DNA of 64,000 bases from Pectobacterium aroidearum (GTDB taxonomy: Bacteria; Pseudomonadota; Gammaproteobacteria; Enterobacterales; Enterobacteriaceae): NCBI RefSeq assembly GCF_015689195.1, contig NZ_CP065044.1, positions 1,426,001 through 1,490,000 of the forward strand, written 5' to 3'. This document shows positions 1 through 10,444 of this stretch, in pieces. Below the pieces are notes generated by a model. It saw only the letters and a list, made by a program, of their open reading frames with translations, had not been told where the DNA came from and searched no databases. Numbering within the stretch: the first letter of the stretch is position 1; the number at the start of each line of letters is the position of its first letter. The translations under genes and the position numbers were made by a program.

Positions 1-648
1 GCTGACCATCAGATTCATCGCCTGTGCGACACGGCGGAATTCCGGCGTATTGGGTAAATCCGGCTGGCTAAGGAACTCTCGACGGGTAATCGCCAGCGAC
101 TGATCGACAATATAATCGAGGGGGCGTAACTGGCGGCGCAGGAACAGCGCGCCAATAAACACGCCCAGCGTGCCGCAGCCGAGCAGCCACAGGAAGGTTG
201 CGGTACTGCTGCGCCACAGTCGGGTCACCGCGAACATCGGGTGGCTGATAACTTCGACTTTTGCTGCCTGTTCCCAGCCGCGCATCACGATGGCTTCGCC
301 CGCGCCGGGTTGCAGGTTCACTAACCGGACAAACCAGCCCGGTACGTCAGGGATATCCGGCGATGCAGTACGCTCCAGCGTGACGTTGCCGGTTTTTAAA
401 TCCCGCACGCGAATACTGGAAAAATAGCCGCTGTCGAAAATCGAGCTGACCATCAGTTCGACCATGGCTGGATCATCGATATTCGGCGTCAGGGAAAGCC
501 CAAGCGCGGTGGCGGCATCCTGAGCGTGAGAGTGAAGCTGGTTGTTGTACTGTTCACGCGAATTTTCCAGACTGACGAAAAAGCTCCCGCTGAAAATGAT
601 TAGCACAAACAGGCAGATGGCTATCAGTAGTTGTTTGTATAGAGACAT
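1..648 (-). CDS. lapD: LapD-like c-di-GMP receptor, N-terminal part (runs off the window)
   Basis: The N-terminal 216 codons are visible; the rest lies beyond the left edge. The product begins MSLYKQLLIAICLFVLI, an inner-membrane segment followed by a periplasmic LapD/MoxY-type sensor domain (roughly residues 25-150). A second membrane segment (TFLWLLGCGTLGVFIGALF) and the start of a HAMP region follow. In this family the missing part carries degenerate GGDEF and EAL domains; binding of cytoplasmic c-di-GMP makes the periplasmic domain sequester the protease LapG. The gene starts 9 bp after the lapG stop, so the two form an operon. The LapD family assignment rests on the N-terminal domain and on the LapG partner. 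Confidence 0.88.
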   Translation of the reverse strand, partial: MSLYKQLLIAICLFVLIIFSGSFFVSLENSREQYNNQLHSHAQDAATALGLSLTPNIDDPAMVELMVSSIFDSGYFSSIRVRDLKTGNVTLERTASPDIPDVPGWFVRLVNLQPGAGEAIVMRGWEQAAKVEVISHPMFAVTRLWRSSTATFLWLLGCGTLGVFIGALFLRRQLRPLDYIVDQSLAITRREFLSQPDLPNTPEFRRVAQAMNLMVS

Positions 649-657
649 AGCCTACCC

Positions 658-1347
658 TTACTCCTCAATTGAAAACCCTTCGGCACGCATTTTGGTTAAT
701 ACATCCTGCCAGCGTGAAAGTCGTTTACTGTCACCGACGCGTTTGTTGCTGCCGCTGGCTCCGGGCAGCCAGAGGCCACCGCCATTAAAGGCGTACACCG
801 GAACTAAATCAGTGCGCTCTGTCGCGGGTTGGATCTTGTCGGTCAGATTATCCAGCACCAGCGGAATCGAGGTGGGCGTTGGATAATAGGTGACCACCAT
901 ATGCGCCTTATTCAGACGCAGGGCTTTAACATAGGTAATACGTAATTTATCCGCCGGGACGCCTAAATGGCGCAGCGTAAAATACTTGGCGAGCGCGTAA
1001 TCTTCGCAGTCCCCGGCACCTTTACGTAGCGCCTCAATCGGGGTTGCCCAATAATCTTCCTGATTCCAAACGACAATATCATCACGGAACAGCATGCGGT
1101 CATTAAAAAATTGGTTCACGCTACTGAGTAGAACCTTTTCCTCTTTATTGCGGGAAGTGGCCAACAGCGTCTGCCACTCGTCTATTCGGCGGCGAGCATC
1201 GGGCGTTGCCGGGCCATAAAGCTGCTCGGTACGCTGATTGATGGTAATAAAATCCCAGTCCGCGCGCAGAGAACCCGCCAGCAGAAACAGCAGACAGCTA
1301 ATAAAGAAGAGCTTGTAACTGGAGAGTCTGAACCTGGGGAGTCGCAC
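658..1347 (-). CDS. lapG: LapG periplasmic cysteine protease
   Basis: A 229-residue bacterial transglutaminase-like cysteine proteinase. It has an N-terminal signal segment (hydrophobic residues about 12-28). The catalytic triad is visible as Cys114 in GDCEDYALA, His149 in NKAHMVV and Asp166 in LVLDNL. LapG cleaves the N-terminal retention module of a large LapA-type adhesin and so releases cells from surfaces; LapD holds it inactive at high c-di-GMP. The start is a GTG, and I see no better ATG that would keep the signal peptide. The adhesin substrate and its type I exporter are not in this window. Confidence 0.9.
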   Translation of the reverse strand: MRLPRFRLSSYKLFFISCLLFLLAGSLRADWDFITINQRTEQLYGPATPDARRRIDEWQTLLATSRNKEEKVLLSSVNQFFNDRMLFRDDIVVWNQEDYWATPIEALRKGAGDCEDYALAKYFTLRHLGVPADKLRITYVKALRLNKAHMVVTYYPTPTSIPLVLDNLTDKIQPATERTDLVPVYAFNGGGLWLPGASGSNKRVGDSKRLSRWQDVLTKMRAEGFSIEE

Positions 1348-1433
1348 TGAGGTTTCTCTGTTTACCTTGCGAGGTGCATGTGGCGAGTGAATTCGATGCA
1401 GAATAGCGTACTTTCACAGGCCCCAAAAGCATA

Positions 1434-1708
1434 TATACCCTAAATAATTCGAGTTTCAGGCAGGCGGCAAGAGAAGGACAAATTCGTCGGGAACGAATTT
1501 GACCAGCCAACGGCTGGCCTCCGGTGAGAGACAGGATGTCTCTCATTTCATCCCGATGAGCTTACTGAGGTAAGTGATTCGGGTGACTGACAAATTTGCC
1601 AGAGGCAGATTTGAACGCTGCTTGCAGCGGCCCCAACGGGGCGAGGTCCACGTGAGTGGGCCGAGTAGTGCAGCCAACGCACATGCAACTTGAAGTATGA
1701 CGGGTATA
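1434..1708. repeat. Long form of a dispersed extragenic repeat with eight hairpins
   Basis: The ends are imperfect inverted repeats (TATACCCTAAATAATTCGAG at the left, CTTGAAGTATGACGGGTATA at the right). The outer arms and the central hairpin also occur, in opposite orientation, in the 127-bp copy at 31868-31994; a fragment is at 58974-59001. The long form contains extra DNA made of successive palindromes at 1479-1501, 1503-1517, 1526-1544, 1591-1613, 1616-1629, 1630-1642 and 1648-1659, plus the shared central hairpin at 1552-1583. No coding capacity is convincing; short ORFs across it are chance. It fills most of the 412-bp gap between lapG and murQ. Confidence 0.85.
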
Positions 1709-1759
1709 GTGGTGAAAATGGTGGTTTGTCATAAACATGTAGAAGCATGAGGTAGTGGA

Positions 1760-2686
1760 ATGCATTCAGATGTGACGAATGGCGATAACCTTAATTTAGG
1801 TAAACTGGTTTCCGAAACGAGAAATCCGGCAACGATGGCGTTGGATCAGCTCTCTACACTGGAGATGATGCACGCGTTTAATCAGGAAGATCGGAAAGTG
1901 CCTGAAGCTATTGCGCAGGTTTTACCTGCGATTGCCGAAGCGGTCGATCTGGCGACGGCTTCGCTACAGGCGGGTGGGCGGCTGATCTATCTGGGCGCGG
2001 GCACCAGCGGTCGTTTAGGCGTACTGGATGCTTCAGAATGTCCGCCAACATTTGGTGTACCACACGGGCTGGTTATCGGCCTGATTGCCGGTGGGCCGGG
2101 CGCGCTGCTGAAGGCGGTGGAAGGTGCGGAAGACGATCCCGCACTCGGTGAAGCGGATTTAAAAGCGCTGGATTTAACCGCTGTGGATATGGTGATCGGT
2201 CTTGCGGCATCAGGACGAACGCCTTATGTGATTGGCGCACTGCGCTATGCGCGTGATGTAGGCTGCCGGACGGCGGCGATCTCCTGCAATCCGCAATCGC
2301 CTATCGCACAGGAGGCGCAGGTGGCGATTTCTCCCGTCGTTGGCCCAGAAGCGTTAACGGGCTCCACGCGGCTTAAGTCTGGAACGGCACAAAAATTAGT
2401 CCTGAATATGATTTCTACCGGCGTAATGGTTAAGCTGGGGAAGGTGTACCAGAATTTGATGGTTGATGTGAAGGCAACCAACGTGAAACTGTTGGACAGG
2501 GCTTGCCGCATTGTCGTTGAAGCGACGGGTGCCGAGCGGGAAAAGGCGCGGCAGGCGCTGGTGCTGGCGGATAATGAAGTGAAGCCTGCCATTCTGATGC
2601 TTCTGGCGAATATTGATGTGGCAGCGGCGCGTGAGCGCCTGAAACAACACAACGGTTATCTGCGTGAGGCGCTGATTGGCGGATAA
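1760..2686 (+). CDS. murQ: N-acetylmuramic acid 6-phosphate etherase MurQ
   Basis: A 308-residue SIS-fold etherase that splits MurNAc-6-phosphate into GlcNAc-6-phosphate and D-lactate during recycling of cell-wall sugar. The sugar-phosphate site is visible in [20 protein letters not shown] (about residues 75-94), and the second family block is [11 protein letters not shown]. The length matches the family. In E. coli the gene is followed by the MurNAc PTS gene murP; here the next gene is pgpC, so the transporter must be elsewhere or this enzyme serves only recycling from anhydroMurNAc. The ATG at 1760 gives the expected N-terminus. Confidence 0.96.
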   Translation: MHSDVTNGDNLNLGKLVSETRNPATMALDQLSTLEMMHAFNQEDRKVPEAIAQVLPAIAEAVDLATASLQAGGRLIYLGAGTSGRLGVLDASECPPTFGVPHGLVIGLIAGGPGALLKAVEGAEDDPALGEADLKALDLTAVDMVIGLAASGRTPYVIGALRYARDVGCRTAAISCNPQSPIAQEAQVAISPVVGPEALTGSTRLKSGTAQKLVLNMISTGVMVKLGKVYQNLMVDVKATNVKLLDRACRIVVEATGAEREKARQALVLADNEVKPAILMLLANIDVAAARERLKQHNGYLREALIGG

Positions 2687-2717
2687 CATTACCTTGGTGT
2701 AAGTCGGGAGAAACGTT

Positions 2718-3356
2718 TTGAGTGATAAGCGAGAGCAACGCATTGTTTTTTTTGATCTGGATGGCACGTTGCATCAGCAGGACATGTTTGGCAGCTTTTT
2801 GCGTTTTTTACTTCGTCGGCTGCCGCTAAATCTGGTTCTGGTTATCCCGCTATTGCCCGTTATCGGACTGGGTTTATTGATTCGCGGCCGTGCCGCGCGG
2901 TGGCCGATGAGCTGGCTGCTGTGGGCGATTACGTTTGGGCGCGATGAAGAGGAACTGGTTCAACTGGAAAAGCAGTTCGTCGGCGCGTTTCGTCATGATG
3001 TTATCCCGTTTCCGCAGGTTCAGCAGCGGCTGAAAACCTATCTTGAAGATAGTGACGCGCAGGTGTGGCTGGTGACCGGATCGCCGCAGCGGCTGGTCGA
3101 ACAGGTCTATCACGATTCCCCTTTTCTGCCCGGTGTTCGCCTGATGGGGAGCCAGATTACACGCCGCTACGGCGGCTGGGTATTGACGTTGCGCTGTCTG
3201 GGGCATGAAAAAGTCGTTCAGATGGAGCAGCGTCTGGGCGCGCCGCTCAAACTCTACAGTGGCTACAGCGACAGTAAACAAGACAACCCGCTGCTCTATT
3301 TCTGCGAACACCGCTGGCGGGTGACCCCCGACGGTAGCCTGCAACAGCTGGAATGA
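2718..3356 (+). CDS. pgpC: Phosphatidylglycerophosphatase C
   Basis: A 212-residue HAD-superfamily phosphatase of the YfhB/PgpC type that dephosphorylates phosphatidylglycerophosphate to phosphatidylglycerol at the inner membrane. HAD motif I is FFDLDGTLH (residues 11-19), motif II is VTGSPQRL, and a GYSDSKQDNPLL block supplies motif III/IV acidic residues. A hydrophobic stretch after motif I (LNLVLVIPLLPVIGLGLLI) is the membrane anchor. Translation probably starts at TTG 2718, preceded by GGGAG. It lies upstream of tadA as in E. coli. Confidence 0.93.
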   Translation: MSDKREQRIVFFDLDGTLHQQDMFGSFLRFLLRRLPLNLVLVIPLLPVIGLGLLIRGRAARWPMSWLLWAITFGRDEEELVQLEKQFVGAFRHDVIPFPQVQQRLKTYLEDSDAQVWLVTGSPQRLVEQVYHDSPFLPGVRLMGSQITRRYGGWVLTLRCLGHEKVVQMEQRLGAPLKLYSGYSDSKQDNPLLYFCEHRWRVTPDGSLQQLE

Positions 3357-3433
3357 TTTTTTCATCCTTTCATCTGATTTTTCATCTCTCCATATAGATA
3401 TAATGCGCCGCCAAAATGTGAATTGTTGAATGA

Positions 3434-3946
<513 letters not shown>

Positions 3947-3989
3947 CATATTGCCGCGCGTTTAAGAACCGAGATACATACGGCGCGAC

Positions 3990-4048
3990 CACGGGCGAGG
4001 CACCCCTGCGGGAACCTCATCCCCGTGTTTCTTCTAACATGGGGATGA
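3990..4048. other. Structured spacer with two mutually exclusive stems
   Basis: Between the convergent genes tadA and mltF. CACGGG (3990-3995) plus GAGG (3997-4000) can pair with CCTC (4015-4018) and CCCGTG (4022-4027). Alternatively TCATCCCC (4017-4024), extended through 4027, pairs with the 4038-4048 segment ending GGGGATGA to form an 11-bp stem. No clear U-tract follows either stem, so a simple terminator is not evident; it may be a REP-like extragenic palindrome. Confidence 0.5.
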
Positions 4049-4100
4049 AGTGACTAGCACTCACGCAGGCGTTGCGGCGTTTTTCTTCCTTTATGTCGAC

Positions 4101-5546
4101 TTATTCCGGCACCTTGTTGAGAGGAACGACCGGGTAGCCTTGTGCTATCTGAGTCTGTTGTTGCGCTTTCGTTTCTTTCTCTATCAGGTAACCTTCCAGA
4201 CTCACCATATAACGTCGAATGTTTTCCACGTAGTTATAGGCTTCATGTCCGCGTGCATAGCCGTAGGTGGTTTGCGTGTAGTAGCGCTTTTGGCTCAACA
4301 TCGGCAGGCGCATCTTCACATCAACCCAACTATCGGGGTTACCCTTCTGTTTTTCAGTCAATTTACGCGCGTCAAGCAGATGGGCGTACCCCATGTTGTA
4401 GGACGCCAGCGCAAACCAGATTTTTTCATCTTCCGGGATGGTGTCCGGCATTTTCTGCATCATATGCGACATGTACTGCGCGCCGCCGCGAATGCTTTGT
4501 TCCGGGTCGACGCGATCGGTCACGTTCAGGCTTTCTGCGGTGTTGCGTGTGAGCATCATCAGCCCACGCACGCCGGTCGGTGATGTCGCCTGTGGGTTCC
4601 AGTGTGACTCCTGATAGGAGATGGCGGCCAGCAGCTTCCAGTCGATTTCGGTAGCATATTTTTCAAATAGAGGGCGTAAATCCGGCAACGTTTCATCAAT
4701 CGCACTCAAGAACGTGGTGGTATCGACATAGTCAAACTCGCCAACGTGGCCGAGATATTTCTCCTCCAGACGCGCGAGCGTGCCGTCTTCGACAATCTGG
4801 CTGAAGAAGTCCAGCAGCGCGGCAGATAGGCTGTCATCGTGCGAACGGCGCATATACCAGGTGACGGGCTCTTCGTCACTGAGATCGAAGGCGACGGCGA
4901 GCTGCGGATGAATTCGCTGCATCAAGCCAATGGTGACGGAATCCCCCAGCGTGTAGTCCAGCTTGCCGTCAGCAACCTGCTTGAGTAATTCTTGCGTGCT
5001 CTGGTCGGAGGCCGATTCCCAACTGAGCTGCGGGTATTTCTCTGCCTTGAGATCGCGCAGGGTCGCCGCGTGCGCTGAACCGGATGTAACGACGAGTCGG
5101 CCTTGCAGCTTATCCAGCGTTTTTGGACGAGGCGAGCCGAGGCGGTAGACCATCTGTTGTGAAATGGAATAGTAGGTTGGGCCAGCACGGAAGCGTTCCA
5201 GACGCTCATGATTGTAAATTAGCCCTGAGGCCAGCAGATCGGCATCGTCACCGTCCAGATCGTCAAACAGTTCGTCAAGGTTCTTGCGTGACGAGACCAC
5301 CAGCTTGACGCCGAGGTAGTCGGCGAAACGTTTTGCCAGTTCATAATCCAGACCTGTCGGGGATCCGTTGCTCATTGCATAAGTCAGCGGTGAATTGACC
5401 GTACTGATACGCAACTCACCGCGTGAGAGGATCTGCCTGAGCTGAGCATCCTGGCTACTGCGCCAGGGAATACTAGGCCATAGCGCTAACGCCAGCAGTA
5501 ACGTGATAATCCCGATGAAAAAATAATTTAATTTTAAAGGCTTCAA
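4101..5546 (-). CDS. mltF: Membrane-bound lytic murein transglycosylase F
   Basis: Cleaves peptidoglycan glycan strands with formation of 1,6-anhydroMurNAc at the outer membrane. From the N-terminus: a membrane/signal segment ([18 protein letters not shown]), a periplasmic solute-binding-like domain (about residues 35-260), and a C-terminal SLT domain with ISYQESHW (catalytic Glu), [11 protein letters not shown] and [12 protein letters not shown] chose TTG 5546 because it gives the [10 protein letters not shown] start typical of the family and follows GAGAGA; the frame stays open to an ATG at 5654, which would add an atypical charged extension. Divergent from purL. Confidence 0.93.
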   Translation of the reverse strand: MKPLKLNYFFIGIITLLLALALWPSIPWRSSQDAQLRQILSRGELRISTVNSPLTYAMSNGSPTGLDYELAKRFADYLGVKLVVSSRKNLDELFDDLDGDDADLLASGLIYNHERLERFRAGPTYYSISQQMVYRLGSPRPKTLDKLQGRLVVTSGSAHAATLRDLKAEKYPQLSWESASDQSTQELLKQVADGKLDYTLGDSVTIGLMQRIHPQLAVAFDLSDEEPVTWYMRRSHDDSLSAALLDFFSQIVEDGTLARLEEKYLGHVGEFDYVDTTTFLSAIDETLPDLRPLFEKYATEIDWKLLAAISYQESHWNPQATSPTGVRGLMMLTRNTAESLNVTDRVDPEQSIRGGAQYMSHMMQKMPDTIPEDEKIWFALASYNMGYAHLLDARKLTEKQKGNPDSWVDVKMRLPMLSQKRYYTQTTYGYARGHEAYNYVENIRRYMVSLEGYLIEKETKAQQQTQIAQGYPVVPLNKVPE

Positions 5547-5712
5547 ATAGTTATCTCTCGGCGGCCGTATGGCCTGTCTGTCTGTAACGGCAGTTTTTTT
5601 ATACGTCATTTCCCAGAGTGGGGGCATTTTGCTTAACAAACCGCCAGTGTGCAACTTTTATTGATTTGGTCACCGATTAATCATTCTCCTCATGCGAAGT
5701 GAAATTATCGCC

Positions 5713-5751
5713 ACGCAAACGGTTTCGTCCGGGGGAAGGATTCTCTATAAT
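5713..5751 (+). promoter_or_regulatory. purL promoter with PurR operator
   Basis: ACGCAAACGGTTTCGT at 5713-5728 fits the 16-bp PurR consensus at every defined position and overlaps the -35 region of a promoter whose -10 is TATAAT (5746-5751). This predicts purine-responsive repression of purL. Confidence 0.88.
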
Positions 5752-5825
5752 GTGCGCGTTTCCCCCCTGTTGTGCCCAATGGCTGTATCGCAGCCAGTGC
5801 ATCGAAGACGAGAGAACTTTAGATT

Positions 5826-8800
5826 ATGGAAATACTGCGTGGTTCACCTGCTTTATCGGCTTTTCGTATTAATAAATTGCTGGTCCGCTGCAAAGAGCAC
5901 GTTTTGCCGGTCAGCGATATCTATGCTGAATACGTACATTTCGCCGATGTCAGCGCCCCGCTGAACAACGATGAACAGGCCAAACTGACACGTTTGCTGA
6001 AGTATGGTCCTTCTCTCGCGGAGCACGAGCCGCAAGGCCATCTGTTACTGGTCACGCCGCGTCCCGGCACGATTTCCCCGTGGTCTTCTAAAGCAACGGA
6101 TATCGCCCATAACTGTGGATTAAGCAAGGTACTGCGTCTGGAACGCGGTCTGGCTTTCTATATTCATGCGCCTACGCTGAGCGATGAACAGTGGCAGCAA
6201 CTGGGGGCATTGCTGCATGACCGGATGATGGAAAGCGTATTCAGCGACCTGAAACAGGCCGAAGCGCTGTTCTCTCATCATCAGCCTGCACCTTTCAAAC
6301 GCGTCGAAATTCTGCTGCAAGGGCGTCAGGCGTTGGAAGACGCGAACGTCCGTCTGGGACTGGCACTGGCGGAAGATGAAATTGATTATCTGCTGGAAGC
6401 CTTCACCAAACTGGGCCGCAATCCTAACGATATCGAATTGTATATGTTCGCACAGGCGAACTCTGAACACTGCCGCCACAAGATTTTTAACGCTGATTGG
6501 GTGATCGACGGCGTTGCTCAGCCGAAGTCACTGTTCAAAATGATCAAAAACACCTTTGAACACACGCCCGATCACGTTCTCTCTGCCTATAAAGATAACG
6601 CTGCTGTCATGGAAGGTTCCGCCGTCGGCCGTTTCTACACTGATACCAAAGGGCAATATGCTTACCATCAGGAAGATGCACATATCCTGATGAAGGTTGA
6701 AACGCATAACCACCCAACCGCGATTTCTCCGTGGCCGGGCGCAGCAACAGGGTCTGGTGGTGAAATTCGTGATGAAGGCGCAACAGGTCGTGGCTCCAAG
6801 CCGAAAGCGGGTCTGGTGGGCTTTTCTGTATCGAACCTGCGTATTCCTGGCTTTATTCAGCCGTGGGAAGAAGAAGAGTTCGGCAAGCCAGAGCGTATTG
6901 TCAGCGCGCTGGATATCATGACCGAAGGCCCACTGGGCGGCGCGGCATTCAACAATGAATTTGGCCGTCCTGCACTGACGGGTTATTTCCGTACTTATGA
7001 AGAACGTGTCGATAGCCACAATGGCACAGAACTGCGTGGCTACCACAAACCGATCATGCTGGCGGGCGGTATTGGCAACATCCGCGCCGATCACGTTAAG
7101 AAAGGTGAAATCAGCGTCGGCGCCAAGCTGATTGTGCTGGGCGGGCCGTCCATGAATATCGGTCTGGGCGGTGGTGCCGCTTCCTCTATGGCATCGGGCC
7201 AGTCTGATGCGGATCTGGATTTTGCTTCTGTACAGCGCGATAACCCGGAAATGGAGCGCCGCTGTCAGGAAGTGATCGATCGCTGCTGGCAATTAGGTGA
7301 AGCCAACCCGATCCTGTTCATTCACGATGTCGGTGCGGGTGGCTTGTCCAACGCGATGCCGGAGCTGGTGAGCGACGGTGGCCGCGGTGGTCGTTTTGAA
7401 CTGCGCGATATTCTGAATGACGAGCCGGGCATGAGCCCGCTGGAAGTCTGGTGTAATGAATCGCAGGAGCGCTACGTTCTGGCCGTTGCGCCAGAGCAGT
7501 TGGCACAGTTTGATGAGATTTGCCGCCGTGAACGCGCACCTTATGCGGTGATTGGCGAGGCGACGGAAGAACTGCATCTGACGATGAACGATCGTCACTT
7601 TAACAACAAGCCTATCGATTTGCCGCTGGACGTGCTGCTGGGCAAAACGCCGAAAATGCTGCGTGATGTTGAACGCAAGCAGGTTGAAGGTACACCGCTA
7701 CAGCGTGATGAAATCTATCTGGCCGAAGCGGTCGAGCGCGTGCTGCATTTGCCTGTGGTGGCAGAAAAAACCTTCCTGATCACCATTGGCGACCGCTCTG
7801 TTACTGGCATGGTCGCGCGCGATCAGATGGTTGGCCCGTGGCAGGTTCCGGTGGCTGACTGTGCGGTGACGACCGCCAGCCTTGACAGCTATTACGGCGA
7901 GGCGATGTCTATTGGCGAACGTGCGCCAGTTGCGCTGCGTAACTTCGCGGCCTCTGCGCGTTTGGCCGTCGGTGAAGCGCTGACCAACATTGCTGCTACG
8001 CACATTGGCCCGCTGACTCGCGTTAAGCTGTCTGCGAACTGGATGGCGGCAGCGGGGCATCCGGGTGAAGATGCCGGTCTGTATGAAGCGGTGAAAGCCG
8101 TGGGTGAGGAGCTGTGTCCGGCGCTGGGTCTGACGATCCCGGTGGGTAAAGATTCCATGTCGATGAAAACCCGCTGGCAGGAAGAGGGTGAAGATCGCGC
8201 GGTCACCTCGCCGATGTCGCTGGTGATCTCTGCGTTTGCTCGTGTAGAAGACGTGCGTAACACGGTCACACCACAGCTGCGTACCGGACAGGATAATGCA
8301 CTGCTGCTGATCGATTTGGGCGCAGGCAATAAAGCGCTGGGCGCGACGGCGCTGGCGCAGGTTTATCGTCAGTTGGGTCGTAAGACGGCAGATGTGCATA
8401 GTCCAGAACAACTGGCGGGCTTCTTTAATGCTATGCAGCAGCTGGTTGCGGATAAGGCGCTTCTGGCTTACCACGACCGTTCAGACGGCGGCCTGCTGGT
8501 TACGCTGGCTGAGATGGCGTTTGCTGGCCACTGTGGCATTACTGTCGATATCGCTTCTCAGGGCGAGGATACGCTGGCGACGCTGTTTAACGAAGAGCTT
8601 GGTGCTGTCATTCAGATCCCGGTTGCACGCCGTGCTGAAGTGAATGCGGTTCTGGCACTGCATGGTCTGGCGGACTGCGTGCATTATCTCGGTCAGGCTG
8701 AAGAAGGAACACGTTTCACCATCAATAAGGGTGCAGAAGCGATTTATCAGGAAAGCCGTTCAACGCTGCGTCGCTGGTGGGCAGAAACCAGCTGGCAGAT

Positions 8801-9713
8801 GCAGCGCCTGCGCGATAACCCGCAGTGTGCCGATCAGGAACATATCGCCAGACAGGATGATAACGATCCCGGCCTTAACGCGGCGCTGACCTTCAATCCA
8901 CAGGAAGATATCGCAGCACCTTATATTGCGAAGAATGTCCGGCCTAAAGTGGCTGTCCTGCGTGAGCAGGGGGTTAACTCTCACGTAGAAATGGCGGCGG
9001 CATTCCACCGCGCTGGCTTTGATGCCATTGACATCCATATGAGTGACCTGCTGGCGAATCGCCGTAACTTGCAGGATTTCCAGGCTTTGGTTGCCTGCGG
9101 TGGCTTCTCTTATGGTGACGTGCTGGGAGCTGGCGAAGGTTGGGCGAAGTCCATTCTGTTCAACTCTCGCGTTCGCGATGAATTCGCGGAATTTTTCCTG
9201 CGTCCGCAGACGTTGGCGCTGGGTGTATGTAACGGTTGCCAGATGATGTCTAACCTGCGTGAACTGATTCCAGGTGCCGATCTCTGGCCGCGTTTTGTCC
9301 GCAATAAATCCGATCGCTTTGAAGCTCGCTTCAGCCTGGTCGAAGTGCAGAAAAGCCCGTCGCTGTTCATGAATGATATGGCTGGATCGCGCATGCCGAT
9401 TGCCGTTTCACACGGAGAAGGTCAGGTTGAAGTCCGCGACGATGCCCATCTGGCGGCGATTGAAGAACACGGTCTGGTGGCGCTGCGTTACATCAACCAC
9501 TACGGTCAGGTCACTGAGAACTATCCGGCTAACCCGAATGGCTCGCCAAACGGTATTACGGCGGTTACCAGCACCAGCGGTCGGGCAACGGTCATGATGC
9601 CGCACCCTGAGCGTGTGTTCCGTACTGTCAGTAACTCCTGGCACCCGGAAGAGTGGGGCGAGGATGGCCCGTGGATGCGTATGTTCCGCAATGCGCGCAG
9701 ACAGCTGGGCTAA
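5826..9713 (+). CDS. purL: Phosphoribosylformylglycinamidine synthase
   Basis: The large single-chain FGAR amidotransferase (1295 residues, normal for gammaproteobacteria), fourth step of purine synthesis: FGAR + glutamine + ATP to FGAM. After an N-terminal domain come two repeated AIR-synthase-like ATP-binding halves (for example [27 protein letters not shown], split here by domain: [10 protein letters not shown] and GGEIRDE; later VGKDSMSMK). The C-terminal class I glutaminase domain has catalytic Cys in GVCNGCQMM and His/Glu in PHPERVF. It is transcribed alone, with a strong terminator directly downstream. Confidence 0.98.
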   Translation: MEILRGSPALSAFRINKLLVRCKEHVLPVSDIYAEYVHFADVSAPLNNDEQAKLTRLLKYGPSLAEHEPQGHLLLVTPRPGTISPWSSKATDIAHNCGLSKVLRLERGLAFYIHAPTLSDEQWQQLGALLHDRMMESVFSDLKQAEALFSHHQPAPFKRVEILLQGRQALEDANVRLGLALAEDEIDYLLEAFTKLGRNPNDIELYMFAQANSEHCRHKIFNADWVIDGVAQPKSLFKMIKNTFEHTPDHVLSAYKDNAAVMEGSAVGRFYTDTKGQYAYHQEDAHILMKVETHNHPTAISPWPGAATGSGGEIRDEGATGRGSKPKAGLVGFSVSNLRIPGFIQPWEEEEFGKPERIVSALDIMTEGPLGGAAFNNEFGRPALTGYFRTYEERVDSHNGTELRGYHKPIMLAGGIGNIRADHVKKGEISVGAKLIVLGGPSMNIGLGGGAASSMASGQSDADLDFASVQRDNPEMERRCQEVIDRCWQLGEANPILFIHDVGAGGLSNAMPELVSDGGRGGRFELRDILNDEPGMSPLEVWCNESQERYVLAVAPEQLAQFDEICRRERAPYAVIGEATEELHLTMNDRHFNNKPIDLPLDVLLGKTPKMLRDVERKQVEGTPLQRDEIYLAEAVERVLHLPVVAEKTFLITIGDRSVTGMVARDQMVGPWQVPVADCAVTTASLDSYYGEAMSIGERAPVALRNFAASARLAVGEALTNIAATHIGPLTRVKLSANWMAAAGHPGEDAGLYEAVKAVGEELCPALGLTIPVGKDSMSMKTRWQEEGEDRAVTSPMSLVISAFARVEDVRNTVTPQLRTGQDNALLLIDLGAGNKALGATALAQVYRQLGRKTADVHSPEQLAGFFNAMQQLVADKALLAYHDRSDGGLLVTLAEMAFAGHCGITVDIASQGEDTLATLFNEELGAVIQIPVARRAEVNAVLALHGLADCVHYLGQAEEGTRFTINKGAEAIYQESRSTLRRWWAETSWQMQRLRDNPQCADQEHIARQDDNDPGLNAALTFNPQEDIAAPYIAKNVRPKVAVLREQGVNSHVEMAAAFHRAGFDAIDIHMSDLLANRRNLQDFQALVACGGFSYGDVLGAGEGWAKSILFNSRVRDEFAEFFLRPQTLALGVCNGCQMMSNLRELIPGADLWPRFVRNKSDRFEARFSLVEVQKSPSLFMNDMAGSRMPIAVSHGEGQVEVRDDAHLAAIEEHGLVALRYINHYGQVTENYPANPNGSPNGITAVTSTSGRATVMMPHPERVFRTVSNSWHPEEWGEDGPWMRMFRNARRQLG

Positions 9714-9730
9714 GCGAATATTAGTCAGAT

Positions 9731-9756
9731 AAAGGGGCTTTGGCCCCTTTTTTACG
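9731..9756 (+). terminator. Rho-independent terminator of purL
   Basis: AAAGGGGC TTTG GCCCCTTT hairpin running into a T-tract, 17 bp after the purL stop. Confidence 0.92.
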
Positions 9757-9771
9757 TCCGTTCTTTCCGAT

Positions 9772-9884
9772 TGTCGTTTTTTTGCGACGGACTGGTTTTT
9801 TGTTGTCTCTAATTGGTGACATTTAACATGTTGATTTATATGAGCGGCGTGACAGCGTTATAAAGCTGTCTGTTTTTAGCGACA
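9772..9884 (+). promoter_or_regulatory. Three GlrR activator sites upstream of glmY
   Basis: Three copies of TGTC-N10-GACA, the GlrR recognition pattern known at E. coli glmY: 9772-9789 (last base G instead of A), 9804-9821 (perfect) and 9867-9884 (perfect). They lie about 140-255 bp upstream of the predicted glmY start, the usual range for an NtrC-type enhancer. The cognate regulator GlrR is encoded 3 kb downstream. Confidence 0.85.
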
Positions 9885-9969
9885 TAAATCGGCTTTTTTG
9901 CGCGTGTTACTATTATTGGCATTGCGGATAATGAGTTTTTCGGTAAAAGTTAAGATAAAAATTATTTAT

Positions 9970-9982
9970 AATCAGTGTGTTA
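9970..9982 (+). promoter_or_regulatory. IHF site between GlrR sites and glmY promoter
   Basis: AATCAGTGTGTTA matches the IHF consensus WATCAR-N4-TTR at all defined positions, in an AT-rich stretch exactly between the enhancer sites and the sigma-54 promoter, where a DNA bend is needed for loop contact. Confidence 0.75.
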
Positions 9983-9999
9983 ATTTTATTTATTGATAG

Positions 10000-10016
10000 T
10001 TGGCATGATAAGTGCA
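10000..10016 (+). promoter_or_regulatory. Sigma-54 promoter of glmY
   Basis: TTGGCATGATAAGTGCA has the GG (-24) and GC (-12) dinucleotides with their first bases 12 bp apart, the sigma-54 requirement. The predicted start is near 10026-10028. Confidence 0.82.
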
Positions 10017-10026
10017 ATATAACTCG

Positions 10027-10246
10027 TGTTGCTCATTCAACTGGTTATGATTGCGTTGCTGACTGGCAAATATTTTCGCTCATAACATCTGGAATGATGC
10101 CAAAAGAAAGGGTGCCTATCGTCCACCAGACCGATAACAGGGCGTGAAAACGAACGTTATCAAGCATCGGGCGACACGTTGAGTGAGGCACCGCCTATTC
10201 AGTCACGCGGCCAGAGGGAGCGATTCTTCTGGCCGCGTGACGTTTT
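10027..10246 (+). ncRNA. glmY: GlmY small regulatory RNA
   Basis: Called from four things: position between purL and glrK as in E. coli; the upstream sigma-54, IHF and GlrR elements; a 5' end (TTGCTCATTCAACTGGTTATG) resembling the start of E. coli GlmY as I recall it; and a 3' perfect 14-bp hairpin (10202-10241, loop with GGGAGCGATTCT) ending in GTTTT. GlmY sequesters the adaptor RapZ, which protects GlmZ and so raises translation of glmS (glucosamine-6-phosphate synthase) when GlcN6P is low. The exact 5' and 3' ends are inferred; about 220 nt would be slightly longer than the E. coli primary transcript. Confidence 0.82.
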
Positions 10247-10444
10247 ACTCCCCTTCACCCCTCCTCCAGAGAATTCAATCCCCCTTTGATTGCTTGTTAC
10301 GGCGCGACTGTTTACGGCGCAGACTTTCTGCGACGTTACATTGGTATTCATGCCGTATTGCGAAGCGTTGCGCATGTCGTAAGGGAAAACGTTGAACTTT
10401 TATAAGACTCGGTTAGCATCAATGCGGATTCGATAGGTAACGAG

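Noticed and set aside
1298-1748. Short minus-strand open frames over the lapG-murQ spacer
   Set aside because: They are made of the hairpin repeat, lack ribosome binding sites and have no plausible protein features.
4101-5654. Longer mltF starting at ATG 5654
   Set aside because: It would add a charged, non-conserved leader in front of the signal anchor; TTG 5546 gives the family N-terminus.
6528-7292. 254-codon open frame antisense to purL, and others like it (7698-8474, 53160-54017, 42925-43944 opposite glvA)
   Set aside because: They mirror strongly conserved genes on the opposite strand, show no recognisable domain, and are explained by the GC-biased codon positions of the real genes.
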